Shown piece after piece: positions 1 to 11,490 of a DNA stretch of 64,000 nucleotides. A program made the position numbers and the translations under genes. Every line of letters begins with the position of its first letter. Within the stretch, counting starts at the first letter, position 1. The stretch spans positions 1,541,891-1,605,890 of the forward strand of contig QANY01004770.1 of assembly GCA_003255025.1 (NCBI GenBank), written 5' to 3'. The notes beneath the pieces are model-generated. The model was given only the letters and a program-made list of their open reading frames with translations. It was not told the origin of the DNA and made no database searches. Origin of the DNA: Datisca glomerata. Lineage: Eukaryota; Streptophyta; Magnoliopsida; Cucurbitales; Datiscaceae.

Positions 1-350
1 ATTTTATCTATAGCATGAGAAGAGTCATTACTTACGGAGCCAATACCAATGATTTTGCCTTTCTTATCACCAAAGGTGACATGTCATTTCTTTCGACAAA
101 TTTAAGTGAGTTTTGATTCATCACTGGTCATATGTCTCGGGCATGCACTATCAATCTATCTTCTTCAATGGTACCTATAACACAAAATTTTAAAAGTTGA
201 CTTTTGATACTCAAATCTTTTTAGGTCCTTGAAGGTTAGTGGTCACCCTAGATGTGCCTCCAATTGAACTTTTTTTGGTCAAATTCTCCCAAGTAAAACA
301 TCGACACGGATCTATAGGAAGATGATGATCATATATAGAAAAGAATGTAC
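1..350 (-). mobile_element. Sirevirus-type copia fragment (zinc knuckle to protease region)
   Basis: The minus strand of this stretch matches, both in DNA and in predicted residues, the copia sequence at 63290-63660 at the other end of the window. Shared traits are a decayed zinc-knuckle-like segment (minus strand, about 310-360), a QGPKK motif near 215, and downstream the region that in Sirevirus/SIRE-type pol precedes the DSG protease motif. The reading frame is broken by stops. It runs off the left edge, so the element extends outside. Its right boundary with the kinase exon is blurred and lies near 350-380. It is too short to classify beyond Ty1-copia, Sirevirus-like. Confidence 0.6.
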
Positions 351-1873
351 AGTGTGCAACCATAAAACTTTCATTGAACAGATGGTTGGATCCTTCCATT
401 GACTCCTTGTTGCTTTTCACAACCAAATCATAATTCATGGAAACCAACTGGGACAAGTTCTTAGAGAAAAAAATAAACCAATAAATTTTCTACTTAATTT
501 GCAAATCTTATATTCATATTTTTTTCTCTAGGCGAATAATGAGTTCCTATCCTATGAAAATATATAACTCTTTATGAATAAATAAAATACGGTGATATTT
601 TCCTCTATGATTTAATATTTTTAATGAAAAGGACATGATGTAACCATAAATTCCAGGTCTGGAAGTTTACCTTGAATGAGAAATTGCTAAATGAATACTT
701 CACATCAAGAGCTGGTGCACAAAATTCAGCCAAACTACCGAATTCATCCCCCTGATTCAGTGACATTCAATGCATAAAAACATAAATAATGATAGCACAA
801 AGAGGATTGAAGATCAAGTTATAGTTAGATGGTATGCAAGTCTAGTACATAATTACAAAAGGTAATTCTCACAGTTTTTAGCAATTTCGTCACCAGATAG
901 CAAACCTCCGCTGCCTTATCACATGATTCAATGAGAGTCGAGTTTTGAGACTATTGCAAAAGTAAATAGAAACTCTAGACAAAATACAATGGATAATTGA
1001 TAGTAGAGCTGTTTACTTCATCTTCCAAGCAAATTATCATCATGGACATTAAGTTAATGCTATGCTCGGTGGCCGGTGAAGTTCTCAAAGACTTATCTCT
1101 CTTTTGAATTTATTCTCTAGTCAGAAAGTGGTTGATTCAAAAGGAAGAGCAACACGTCAAAAGAAAGCCTGAAATAATTTTTTGCATACTTATCAAATTG
1201 TCTGCCCTTGCAGGAAAAAATCAACAATTTCAACGAAATATTACCAAAGTGGGTTTAATTTATGCTTTCCCTACAAGTAATTTCCTTGGGCTTCATTAGA
1301 CTTCATTTATATTTCAAAATGGGGCTGGCCACTTTTATTTCTTTCTCCTAATCAAGTAATATTGGGAAAAGAGTATTCATGATACAAACCATTGGCATGT
1401 TAATGTTTAAACACAACAAAAATAATATACAAAGAAGCATGCTTACATCATCTTCCTGTAGATTGCTAAATGACCTGCTGCTACATGTATCAGTCAAGTC
1501 ATCAAAGTCACTGCCTCCATTAACATTCTCATCTTCTGGGTTCCATATGTAGCGGCTCATGAAATAACTTGTGTCCTGCGGTTCTGTTGATGGGATGAAC
1601 ATTGCCTGAAGTCCAAACTTTCAATTTAAGATCATAGATTTGTCGATTATAAAATTAATCAAAGTCGTGATAAAAACCTTCTGCCTTGCAAGTGTTTCCC
1701 AGTTAATATCCTCGAAGAAAGGATGCTTCTTCACCTGCCAGAAGGAAGAAGCTCTGATTCATGCTTAATTGCTTATCTAATGCTAAAAATACTGATTTTC
1801 ACTAAACTAATGCAGATTTACCTCTCTAGCGCCTGTAGCTCCTAGTCTTTGAACTGGATTTTCACCCAGCAAT
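211..1873 (-). CDS. IRE: C-terminal exons of an IRE-type AGC protein kinase (partial)
   Basis: Five minus-strand exons with consensus GT/AG borders join in frame: 1873-1822 (LLGENPVQRLGATGARE, the end of the kinase domain), 1734-1678 (VKKHPFFEDINWETLARQK, the HPFF motif before the AGC tail), 1605-1447 (AMFIPSTEPQDTSYF, the AGC-tail DTSYF block), 751-671 (ending YSFSNFSFK) and 459-211 (starting NLSQLVSMNYDL). This order and the SFSNFSFK-NLSQL-NYDL ending are characteristic of the plant IRE/IREH1 subfamily of AGC kinases (INCOMPLETE ROOT HAIR ELONGATION), whose founding member acts in tip growth. No earlier kinase-domain exon (DFG, APE) can be found to the right, so either the gene is 5' truncated or the preceding intron is very long and filled with transposons. 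The last exon stays open past the usual family end into copia sequence and stops at 211. Whether it is expressed is unknown. Confidence 0.82.
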
Positions 1874-2560
1874 CTGGAATTAAATGCAGTTACAATAGGA
1901 ACTCATGTGGTTGTCTTGAAGCAATATTTTCCAGATCAGAAGATTTCTGCATTACTTTCCCATGCATTCTAGAATTTGGAAGCAAAAATTGAAGACTTCT
2001 TTTTCACAGCCAAGAAACCAGTCAAAATTGTTAAGAAAACATACAGTTTCTTGTCTGCTGACTCTCAAAATCCCTGTTATACATGCTTCTGCTGCTTTTC
2101 AAACATCTGAATGCAATATCCAATGACAAATTATAAAAATGCACAAAAACATGGCCAAAAAAATCAATATATCTTCCTGAGCAAAAAAATTACAGTCATA
2201 GCAGAGCAATCTAGTTTCAGTAAATGCACAACATCAGAAGAATCACTAAGGACAGAAAGTTGCTTTGACAATCACTTAAAACAACAGATATAACATATCT
2301 CATATATTACTTCAAAACAACAGATCTCACATATCAACCAAGGAAAAATAACAGATTTCACTTCAAAACCAGAATCACCATGGGAACCATGAAGTCTTCC
2401 TTTCTAGTACTCCTAAAAAATGTGTAGGACAACACTCCAATGCTTTAAGTGGGACTAAATACAACCACATTGTTTGATTAGCCAGTTCCATAGTATAATT
2501 ATTGTAAAACAGAAACCTATTTTACAAATTTGACATAACACACAAGCAATGCAAAGAGAA
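1874..2560. other. AT-rich stretch with no recognised coding sequence
   Basis: This lies between the most upstream recognisable IRE exon and the candidate exons of the next entry. Both strands were read for the missing kinase exon (the part that normally precedes LLGENPVQRLG) and none was found. It looks like intron or intergenic DNA. Confidence 0.5.
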
Positions 2561-2985
2561 GAAACCTTTTTCCCATCTGTTCCATGACAATGTGCGAACA
2601 CGATTACAAGGAATGAGCACCTGCTTCACGCAACATGACTTTTGAGGTAGTAATTAATCAACCTTCCCACATCTCAATAATCCTTTTTTCAATTAAAAAA
2701 ATCCCAAGAAACACATAAACAACAACAAAAAAAGAAAACAGAGCAAATTTCACCCAATAAAAATAAAATCCTATTTCCTTAAAAACTATGTACCTGCATT
2801 TTAGGGTAAATATTACCAAGATCCTTCACCATTTTCCTGAAAATCAACGGAAACTTAGAAATGAAGAAGTCCAAAGAATCAAACCTGAAAATCAACGAAA
2901 ACTCTAGTTCGCTCTTTATTTTTGAACGAGAGAGTGAGAGAGAAGCTGATCGATGAGCTCTACTCCCTCTTCTTTGTGGAGAAGA

Positions 2986-3022
<37 letters not shown>

Positions 3023-3200
3023 CCGAAGCAAAAAATTTGAGGATCTGAAAATTTGAGAGGAATCGAGAGAGAAGCAACGATTTGAGCTTCTCTCCGAAAA
3101 TCAAAGATATGAGCTTCTGAGAGAGGTCGAGAAGGAAACAACTTAAGTTCCTCATCTCCAAATTTTTTAAGTCCCGCTTATGCTTAATTTTCCCTCCCAC
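2560..3200 (-). CDS. Possible 5' exons and GA-rich leader of an unidentified gene
   Basis: On the minus strand a long GA-rich leader (about 3180-2840, including a GA microsatellite) precedes an ATG at about 2832 that opens MVKDLGNIYPKMQ, followed directly by a donor-like CAG|GTACAT. A second open stretch near 2640-2570 (SCCVKQVLIPCNRVRT, then WNRWEK) follows an AG and keeps the frame if joined. I do not recognise the protein. The leader plus short first exon resembles a plant gene start, but the splice choice is my inference and the model could be accidental. It could also be an alternative 5' end of the kinase gene to the left, although no kinase domain links them. Confidence 0.25.
2989..3019. 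repeat. GA microsatellite
   Basis: This is an uninterrupted GA dinucleotide run within the purine-rich leader. On the minus strand it reads CT, typical of plant 5' untranslated leaders. Confidence 0.9.
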
Positions 3201-3324
3201 TTTTTTTTTTACTTTTAACGAGAATTGTTTTTACTTGATTCTTAAATACTCTTGTTGTTTTGAGTTTTTAATAAGAGGAGATAGCAAACCCTGTATTTAA
3301 ATCTTGTAGAATAGCATATTTCTT

Positions 3325-4480
3325 GTAGTGGTTGTGGAAGAATCCATGCATGTTATCTTTGATGAATCTATTCCCAATAACATCTTTTTATGATCAAGAC
3401 AAGAAAGATATAAGAGTTTAATATCAATACTAAAAAAGGATCAAGTCACTCTCTCCAAGAAAATGTCAAAGTACAAGATTACAACCAACTTCTAAAAGAA
3501 TGGAGGTATGTAAAAGATCATCCAAAGGAGCTCTTAGTGGGAGACATATCCAAAGGGGTAGAGACCCGCTCTACGTTTTATAGTATTGGTAACGTTCCTT
3601 TTATTTCTCAACTTAAGCCTAAATCTTTTATAGACGCCGAAAAAGATGAATATTAGATAGTTGCAATGCAAGAAGAACTTAATCAATTTGAAAGAAGTAA
3701 TGTATGACAACTTGTGTCTAGTCTCTCTAATCACTCGGTAATTGGTACTAAGATGGTGCTTAGAAATACATTAGATGAAAATAGTATTGTTACTGGAAGT
3801 AAAGTTAGATTAGTGGCACAATGATATAATCAAGAAGATGATATATGTTATGATGAAACTTTTTCTCCCGTGCTAAACTTGAGTCAATAAAAATGATATT
3901 AGCCTTTGTATGTTTCAATTTTTTTTTATACCAAATGGATGTCAAGAGTGTCTTTTTAAATGGATACATTATGGAGGAAGTTTATGTAGAAAAATCTCTC
4001 AGTTTTCAAAGTTTGAATTTTACAAATCACCTGTTTAAACTTAAAAAACTCTCTATGGACTAAAATAAGCTCCTAGAGCTTGGTACGAAAGACTAAGTTA
4101 ATTTCTTATTGATGATGGATTTAACACGGGCAAAATAGATAACACCCTATTCATAAAGTCAAAAGGCAATGATATCTTAATTGTCCAAATATATGTAGAT
4201 GATATAATTTTTGGTACCATTAACGAATCTTTGTGTAAGAATTTTGCAATCTTTAGGAGCAAGGAGTTTGAAATGAGCATGATGGGAGAATTGAACTTCT
4301 TCCTTGGACTACAAATCAAGCAAATGAAGGATGAGATCTTCATAAACTAAGAAAAATACACCACAGATTTGCTCAAGAAGTTTGGCGTGAAAAATGTGAA
4401 GGCTAGCAATACTCCTATGAGTATCACGACAAAGCTAGACAAAGATGAGAAAGGTAAAGACGTCGGTATAAAGAAATATT
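3325..4480 (+). mobile_element. Degenerate Sirevirus-type Ty1-copia pol fragment (reverse transcriptase)
   Basis: Plus-strand reading with several stops and frame changes gives the copia pol order: a segment ending VVVEESMHVIFDES near 3325-3370, AMQEELNQFERSNVW near 3665-3705, VIGTKMVLRN near 3740-3770, DETFSPV near 3855, the QMDVKS-type block near 3935, and LIVQIYVDDIIFGT near 4180-4215 (the YVDD catalytic motif). MMGELNFFLGLQIKQMKD follows and LDKDEKGK ends near 4455. This is the reverse transcriptase of a Sirevirus-like copia. It lacks gag, protease, LTRs and RNase H, so it is an old fragment. The pol piece at 61179-63960 is a related element on the opposite strand. Confidence 0.85.
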
Positions 4481-4744
4481 ATTAGTGACAAATTCGTGTA
4501 GATACTGGTAAGCTATTGTACAATACCCTTCAAGCTCAAACGATGTTTCCACTCCTCTCTCACTCCATTAAAATAGAACATAATGATAATTGTATTGGCT
4601 TATGATAAGGTAAATAACAAAAATAACACTTGAATTTTAGACTCAGGTTACACTTTTTATTTATTTATCAGAAACATAGAATTATTATTAATAGAGAAAA
4701 AAATCAAGGTGATTTAAAACCACCGATAACCACTACTAGAAATT

Positions 4745-5183
4745 TGGTCTTTAACGACGGTAGGCAAAATAGATAGACGACGGTTCCGTTTTGTAATGTC
4801 GTAATTTCACGAATAAATTGTAACCATCGTAAATGATTTTGTATGCACGGCGGTAAATTTTTAAAACGTCATGGAAACTTATCTATTATTTTTCATGTGG
4901 GTAGAATTATCAACCGTCGTAAGAGAAAATAATATTTTACGATGACAATTTTAATGTGTCGTTATTCATTCGACGGTTTTTTTTATAACGTCGTGCAAAT
5001 ATATTTGATATATTTTACCAGAATGCTTTACAAAATGTGGTAAGAGATCATAACATCTTACGACGTCGCTTTTGGGCTCCTGTTGAACGTCTTAGTTGAA
5101 ACAATGTCGTATGAGGCTGAAAGTCAAATGGCGCCGTTTGAAGTTCCACGAAAAACCCATCTTCTTTGGTAAAAGACGTTGTT
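4745..5183. repeat. Left subterminal repeat array of the outer CACTA
   Basis: Short motifs such as ACGACGGT, AACCGTCGTAAG, ACGATGAC and CGACGGTT recur in both orientations every few tens of bases. The same motif set is found at the opposite end (about 25390-25830). In the CACTA superfamily, such subterminal arrays bind the TNPA-type protein. Confidence 0.75.
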
Positions 5184-5299
5184 TAACACTACAAGAATTA
5201 TGTGCTTTAATAGCACTCAATGACCGCGTTTGACACTAAATGCAATGAAATGCATTCTTTACGCTGGGGCAAAGGGCAAGAATGAAAATCTCATACCTG

Positions 5300-5660
5300 C
5301 ATAATTAAATAAAAAAATTGAACAAAAATCAATCTCTCACAACGCCTCTCTCTTCAACCCTCACTCTCTCAGCGACGAAGCTCCTAGAGAGCTCTCTCTG
5401 CGATGAAGCTTACAGAGCTTTCTCTTCGCGATTTGAAGCTCTTTCGATGACGAAGCTCACATCGCCTCTCTTGCAGCTCTCTATTTCAAATCTCCATTAT
5501 AGATTCTCCATCGTAGCTCTTTCTCTGAGCTCTCTTACGTACCTACCTCTCTCAGCTCTACGCAGATCTATCCCGATGATGACTCTCTCTCTCTCTCTCT
5601 CGAAGCTCTTTATTTTAGCTCTCTTTATAAGCTTTGTGGTTTTCATTTACTAGCACAAAC
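5300..5660 (+). other. Pyrimidine-rich leader-like stretch
   Basis: This block is CT-rich, with repeats of CTCTCTC, GAAGCTC and AGCTCT, just inside the left end of the nested CACTA. It contains an open frame (5318-5653) dominated by Leu, Ser and Thr that has no recognisable domain. I read it as a captured 5' untranslated leader or promoter-proximal segment and not as a protein-coding gene. Confidence 0.4.
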
Positions 5661-6869
5661 TCCTCCCAATCCCAGCTTCTCTGAGGTAAATCCCTAATTT
5701 TAATCTTTCTATAGAAGCTTTATATTTTCCCTGCTTTTATCTGATTGTGCATATTTGTGTACAAGCTCTTCGAGGACTTCCCCTTTTCTGCAAGGATTAA
5801 TCTCAAATTCGTGTATGATTTTTGTGATTTTTATAGGGTTTTTATGTTTTTCTGAGGTTTGTCTGGTTTTTATGTTTTTATGATTTTTGTCTGGTTTTTT
5901 ATGTTGTTCAGAAGGATTTCCAGGTTGTTTTTGAGATGCTTTGGAGGTGATCTGGAGGTGCTTTAATATCAATGAAGGACTCTCTAAACCTCTCTCTTTG
6001 CGAGGCAAAACTCCCTCTAAACCTCTCTAGCATGTCTCCTTGCAACTCTCTCAGCTCTCTATTGCATATTCTCTCTCATAGCTCTCTATGCTTGTAGTTC
6101 AGTTTCCTTGCCCTTGTTTTGTTTTGATGAATTAGTTAGTTATGGTTCTTTGGTTTCTAATTTAGAGTTTACTAATCTCTCAAATCTTTTGGTTATCAAT
6201 TTGTGGCAATGGGATATGCATTTGCTGCTAGAAAAACTAATGGTTTTAAAGCTTTATGTCATTTACATAAAGCTTTGGTTTTAAAATTTTCATTTCTTTA
6301 GCTTCCTATGTATGTAATATTTTAATGATTTTCTTTCAGGTCAATCAAGTACTGTTTTGATTAAGCCAGAAGAAGAGTTCAAAAGTTCACTTAGTAAAGT
6401 TAAAGTTTTATCATCTTTCCCTCTACTTCTTAGTCTTAGATGCTCACTTATGCTTCATTTTTGATAAAATTTGATTCCTTCCTTGCCTGCAATATTTTAT
6501 TTCACTGCTGTCTAGTGTGGTCCTTTTTGGCATTCTTGCGCTTACATACCTAGACAAGTATTGATATTTGATTATTCATTCTTAGTCTCAGGCATTATAA
6601 TTACAACTCATTTAGTCATTTTACAATATTTTTATGCTTTGGTTGAACTTGACATGCCCTGGTGCAATCTGTTGAGATGGACTACGGTTGCAGGCTTTGT
6701 ATTGGCCCCTGCACAACTAGAAGAGAGGTAACATAATATACCATTACTGTTATTTAAAAGGATATTCATGGCTAAATACTTATCATTTTTTAGCTTCAAA
6801 AATTTATTTCTTATAAATGTTGAAATGCTATCACATGGATTCTATTATGATGCATTTTATGATGATTTA

Positions 6870-9100
6870 GGCTTGAATGAGGATCACTTCAACAAATTGA
6901 AGCGGGGCAATGAAGGCTGTAGCGGTATCCTTCTTTCTCTACTTCAGATGTCCTTATCATTCTTACTTTACATATTAAATGATTGTTTTTGCAAAAATAT
7001 TTCTCTATATAGCATGAGAAATATGTAATAATTGGAAGCTTCAAGTGGTGTTGCTTTTCACTAACTAATCGATTTTAAAGAGACTATAACTTATTTCAAC
7101 TCTATATTGAAACAATGATTAGTTTTCTCAAATCTCAAGTAGCTCAAATTCTTCCAATTGATTTTTCAATATGACATATATCCTTCAGCGAAAAATGATT
7201 ATCATCCAGCATCTACATTTCAATGGTGTTGACTTTTGCAGGCATTAATTTTCCTAAGATGAGTATGAGACTCCCAATAGAGATCTTATCGTCAATGCTG
7301 GGTCAAAGTTATACTTGGCCTGCCGATTGGATATTGATATTCATCAGTGCGTGAAGAGGTTGAATTTATGATATATGTTTTAAGCTATAAGGTGAACTCC
7401 ACTTATAAATTTTTACAGACTTCGTTTTACAAATCTTGGTGATGAACGACAATTTGCATCTATTATGGCAAATATGCTAGAATATGTGTTAACTCAGGGA
7501 GACCGCAAGTGAGTTTGATTTACTCTTAACAATTATAAATTTTTAATTGCCTCTCCATCAGACCCTCTATCTCATTGTCCCCTTTTAAATTAGTATTGAC
7601 TTCAATCCCTTTAAGTCATTGACTATGCCCATGTTGTCTGATATAGATGTTTGACTACCCAATCTCTTTACTATTCTTGTGAATATCTGATTGTACTACC
7701 TCATATTTTGTAAGTCAGTTGATAGTTTAGTAGTTTCTTAGTTGCTAAAATATTAAGTCTGCTATCTTTGAATGATAAGCATTGTGATTGAATTAGAAAT
7801 AGAACAATCATAACTGTATTTGAATGATAAAAACAATACTTAATCAATCAAAATGTAAAACTTGTGATAGCAGGACCAAAGCTAATAAGTAATGTGTATG
7901 TTTGAATGCTTAAAAATTTTGCATTGACAAACAGCTCCGAATTATGATTTCTGAGTGACTATATCATAGGAATCTAAAATATTATGTCATAAGAATGCAA
8001 TATTGAATGACTAATACACTTGTGACTAATAGTGGAATTACCGTCAAATGAGTTATATTTGAAACACATAAATAGATATATGATGATTTATTGAAACTAG
8101 AAGTAGAATCAGTAAATTCAAACTCTCTGGCCCATTTCATAACTCAAAAGAATCTCTCAAGCTTGTATCTTTGAATGCCACACACTGTGAAAGTAGAAAA
8201 ATCACTTTTTCTCTTCCTCTACAATATGCACATCAACTGAATACAAAAAGTTCTTCAACTTCTTACACACCATTGCTTTATCCCATCTCTTCTGCTTCTA
8301 GATCAGATCATTCATATGATTCACCTTCTTTGTGGCCTCTTTCTCTTTTTCAACCATACCTTACAATTAAACATCCCACAATACTAGAACTTATCTTGTT
8401 TGTTAGTACGTCAGACTTTCTTTCGTACACTCATATGAACTTAGCTTGTTTGTCTTTTATTTTTTTTAATTTCCCATTACATATTTAGTTAAAATCTATT
8501 GCTTCGTTTGTTAATGTAATTTCTTCCATAGGCGTATTGAGAATGAGGAATGCAGATCTAACGGTTTTATAGAGCATGCAAGTGGAATTATGGAGGAGAT
8601 GAAGGTAAGCATTAGGAGATTCCTTTTCAATGCACGATAAGCATTGTGGGTTTACAGTTTAAAGTAGTCAAATGAATTTAACTACTTTATAGATAGAAGA
8701 CTAATTGTTTTTATATTTGTACAAAAAAATAGTAGGATAAGATGCCAAATTTCATCGTCGATGAAGATGATGCTGAAAAGCAACATGCAAACCCCTTTAT
8801 ATTACCATCTACCATCTTTGTTATTTAGAGATACAAAGGAAAAAAAGAGCATGATTATGGGGTACAACTCCACCCCTTAGATCCATTACTACCTGCCAAA
8901 TTTTGTTGTCCTTGGCCTTCTATTTTTTTTCTTAGATGTGTTGCTTAACCATGATCATGATGATATTGTTATTTTTGCATTGATTGTAGAGGAACTTTAC
9001 AATCCTGTTCTTCAATAGGCAACCTGTATCATATTTCACCCATTACTGATAAAAACTTTATTATTCGAAAGGATAAAAGGCTTCAAGGTAAAACATGCCT
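6870..9100 (+). pseudogene. Multi-exon fragment of an unidentified plant gene inside the nested CACTA
   Basis: Several plus-strand exons have matching phases and good splice borders. They are about 6870-6924 (LNEDHFNKLKRGNEGCS), 7243-7359, 7421-7508 (LRFTNLGDERQFASIM, ending LTQGDR), 8532-8604 (RIENEECRSNGFIEHASG, ending EEMK before GTAAGC), about 8735-8800 (DKMPNFIVDEDDAEKQ) and about 8991-9075 (CSSIGNLYHISPITDK). Exons 7421-7508 and 8532-8604 join in frame (QGDR|KRIENEE). I do not recognise the protein. The preserved introns show that genomic DNA, not a processed transcript, was carried. Stops occur in some exon extensions and no start or end is seen, so it is a fragment. Confidence 0.5.
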
Positions 9101-9747
9101 TTCAGATATGTTTGTTGCTTACAATCTGCAGCTGCTTGCTTTTCTGCAGCCCCTCTCTTGGGACCTAAAAATGTTTCAGGAACTTAAATAAATTTGGTTT
9201 ACTTAACGATAATGGTTTTTTGGAATGGCTAATAAAGTTGATGCTCACACACTGAATAAGGTGATCTAGATATTAACATGAGTACCCTTTCATTTTCTAA
9301 GTGGTAGCATTTAGTTGCTTATGTTGTTTCTTATGCAGATTGTATCTTCTTACAGCAACAATGAGCTTGTAAAAGAATAGGTTGGTTATCATTTAAAGAG
9401 GATTTTCATGTTAAATACTTTTTTGTTGGAATTAATTGTAGAAATGGGATAGATAACAAGAAATGGGAAAGGTAGAAGACAATTATGCCTTCCTAAGTTT
9501 CTTCCCATTTCTCATCATCTTTTGTCTGGGACAGGTAGAAGTCATTTCCATGAACTATAAGTTTCTTCCCATTTCTCATCATCTTTTCTCTGGTTTAGCA
9601 AGGCGCTCCCCATTTGATATGAAAGTTGTTATAATATATTTAGTGTATAAATGTTGGCAGAGGTGATATTTTTAGACACAACCATTAGTGTATAAATGTT
9701 GGCTTTAAAGTATTCATTCTTTCCAATGTTTTAACAAAATTTCAAAT

Positions 9748-9750
<3 letters not shown>

Positions 9751-9783
<33 letters not shown>
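9751..9783. repeat. GA microsatellite
   Basis: An uninterrupted GA run of about 33 bases lies between the unknown gene fragment and the expansin fragment. Confidence 0.9.
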
Positions 9784-9789
<6 letters not shown>

Positions 9790-9873
9790 CTTGTAGATGT
9801 AAATAACAAACCTTTATTGCATAAAAATGGTACTGTTTCAGCATGAAACTAATGAATTTATGACTTTTAATAG

Positions 9874-10090
9874 GTGGGGCATGTGGGTTAGGTGACTTAG
9901 TCGATGTGAAGCCATTCAGGGACAGAGTGGGTGTAGTAAGCCCAATACTATTGAGAAATGGTGAAGGGTGTGGCGCTTGCTACAAGGTGAAGTGTCTAGA
10001 CAATAGCATATGCTCTAGATGAGCCGGGACCATAATTGTCACGGACGAATGCCCTGGTGGCAACTGTGCCAATGGAAACACCCACTTTAA
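9874..10090 (+). pseudogene. Beta-expansin exon fragment captured in CACTA
   Basis: An exon follows TTTTAATAG and reads GGACGLGDLVDVKPFRDRVG, then VSPILLRNGEGCGACYKVKC, then LDNSICS, TDECPGGNC and NGNTHF. These are the signature blocks of domain 1 of beta-expansins (EXPB; cell-wall loosening proteins secreted to the wall), including the conserved Cys pattern and the GACYKV block. A TGA at 10020-10022 interrupts the frame between ICSR and AGTIIV. The exon ends near 10090 at a possible donor (GTGATG). No signal peptide exon or pollen-allergen C-terminal domain is present. It is a non-functional captured fragment. Confidence 0.88.
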
Positions 10091-10359
10091 GTGATGTGGT
10101 TGTAAGATTTATTTAGATATGAACTTATACTAGTTTTAATTTTTTTCCTTAGGATATATTATTTTGGCTTGCTCCATGAAAAAATCAATATATAATTATC
10201 ATTTTGAGATATGATTTCTAGTGGAATAATATGTAATGATTTTAAGTAATTAAATAAAATGATGTGATTAGTTATTTTGTGATATTGTCAGGAAGTTAAT
10301 TATTTGTATATTTGTACAATTGTAAGAATAAGTAACAAAAATATTATCAAAGCTATTTC

Positions 10360-10700
10360 ATAGCATTAACAAAACGTTATGGAAAATGTAGCATGTTTCA
10401 CAACATTTTATAGCATGAAAAGAATGCTATCAAATGTCTTTTAGGCTTTCAAAAAAATGCTATCAAAGAGATTAAAACGCTATAAGAAACTTATCACAAC
10501 ATTTAAAAACGCTATGGTAACCCTACCATAGCGTTGCAGCCCTACCATAATGTTTAAAAAATGCTATCGTAGCCCTACCATAGCGTTTAAAAAACACTAT
10601 TGTAGGTTCTGACTTTTAATAATGTTGGCTAATATCGTGTTTTAGGAAACGCTATCAAAATACTGCGATATCATTTTTTGGCCGCTATCGTAGCATTTTT
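10360..10700. repeat. Right subterminal repeat array of the nested CACTA
   Basis: Motifs of the form AACGCTATGGTAG and CCTACCATAGCGTT occur roughly every 30-40 bases in both orientations up to the terminus at 10711. Nearly the same array is found at 58267-58660, marking the two elements as one family. Confidence 0.85.
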
Positions 10701-10714
10701 CTCTTATAGTGTAA

Positions 10715-11490
10715 AGGACGCATTAAAGACTCCTCACCTTCAAGATGCTTATGTTCAGAGTCCTTCATTTTTTTAGAAGCTTCACGACGCCTACTACCGT
10801 TTCACGATGGCAGGCTTCTCTTTATCTAGGGCCGTCGCAGTGCCGTTTTGCTAGCTTCGTGACCTTCTTGGTAAAGCTCAATTCTGGGATTGTGAAACCA
10901 TAGACTCCTTCGCGCTTCATGCCTCTTTCCATAGACGTCGTTTAGCTTCGCGACATCTAGGGCTCGCATAATGCCATTTTGTCAAGCTCTGACATTCTTC
11001 TCGATGAAGCTGCCTGTTCGGGTATTTGCTTAAGCAGAGTAGATCAATTTTCACAAGCTAGGTTTTCAGGTAGATCGATTTTCACAAGCTAGGTTTTTGG
11101 GTAGATCGATTTTCACAAGTTAGGTGTTTGGCTAGATCGATTTTCCTCATTTTGTTTTCTATTGTGAAGCTTCGCGGCGATTAGTTTTGTCAAAATATTT
11201 CAACGATGAATATTGTGTCTGTAAAATGCTTGAATTCATGACTGAGGATGTTTGTGGAATATATATATATATATATATATCTCTGAAAGCTTGTTGTCCA
11301 CGATGAAAATTATTTAGGAGGATGTTTTATCTTTTTCCATTAAAGTTTTTTTTTATGAAAATTCATTTTTTATGGCCCCACAAGTTGGAAAAAATAAAAA
11401 AGCTTTGAGATTGAAACCATAATGGAAAGAGTGAGTCTTTTTCTGTAAAGAACAAGAAAGTGATATATATATATATATATAGTTACTTTA
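10715..11490. other. Outer-CACTA sequence between nested insertions, with short tandem repeats
   Basis: Sequence resumes here after the nested CACTA. It has gene-like patches rich in TTCGCGAC and GCCGTCG but no frame I can assign. At 11038-11150 a unit of about 30 bases (GTAGATCGATTTTCACAAGC plus TAGGTTTTTGG) is repeated about four times. AT dinucleotide runs lie at about 11260-11281 and 11464-11480. The latter abuts the primer-binding-like site of the next element. Confidence 0.5.

Larger units (their letters stand above)
5187..10711. mobile_element. Nested CACTA transposon carrying host gene fragments
   Basis: The left terminus CACTACAAGAATTATGTGC starts at 5187 and the right terminus GCATTTTTCTCTTATAGTG ends at 10711. 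TAA precedes and follows (5184-5186, 10712-10714), giving a clean 3-bp duplication. The right subterminal zone (10370-10700) is an array of AACGCTATGGTAG/CTACCATAGCG motifs. The element sits inside the left arm of the larger CACTA. No transposase is recognisable. Instead it carries a spliced plus-strand fragment of unknown identity (6870-9100) and a beta-expansin fragment (9874-10090). A relative lies at about 55340-58672: shared right arm and shared segment 5796-5960 versus 56090-56240. Confidence 0.82.

Noticed and set aside
4481..4730. LTR or gene between the copia fragment and the CACTA end
   Set aside because: About 250 bases of AT-rich sequence with no LTR ends, splice sites or domain.
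5318..5653. Open frame in CT-rich sequence as a possible secreted protein
   Set aside because: Composition-driven, with repeated CTCTCTC and AGCTCT. No convincing signal peptide or homology.
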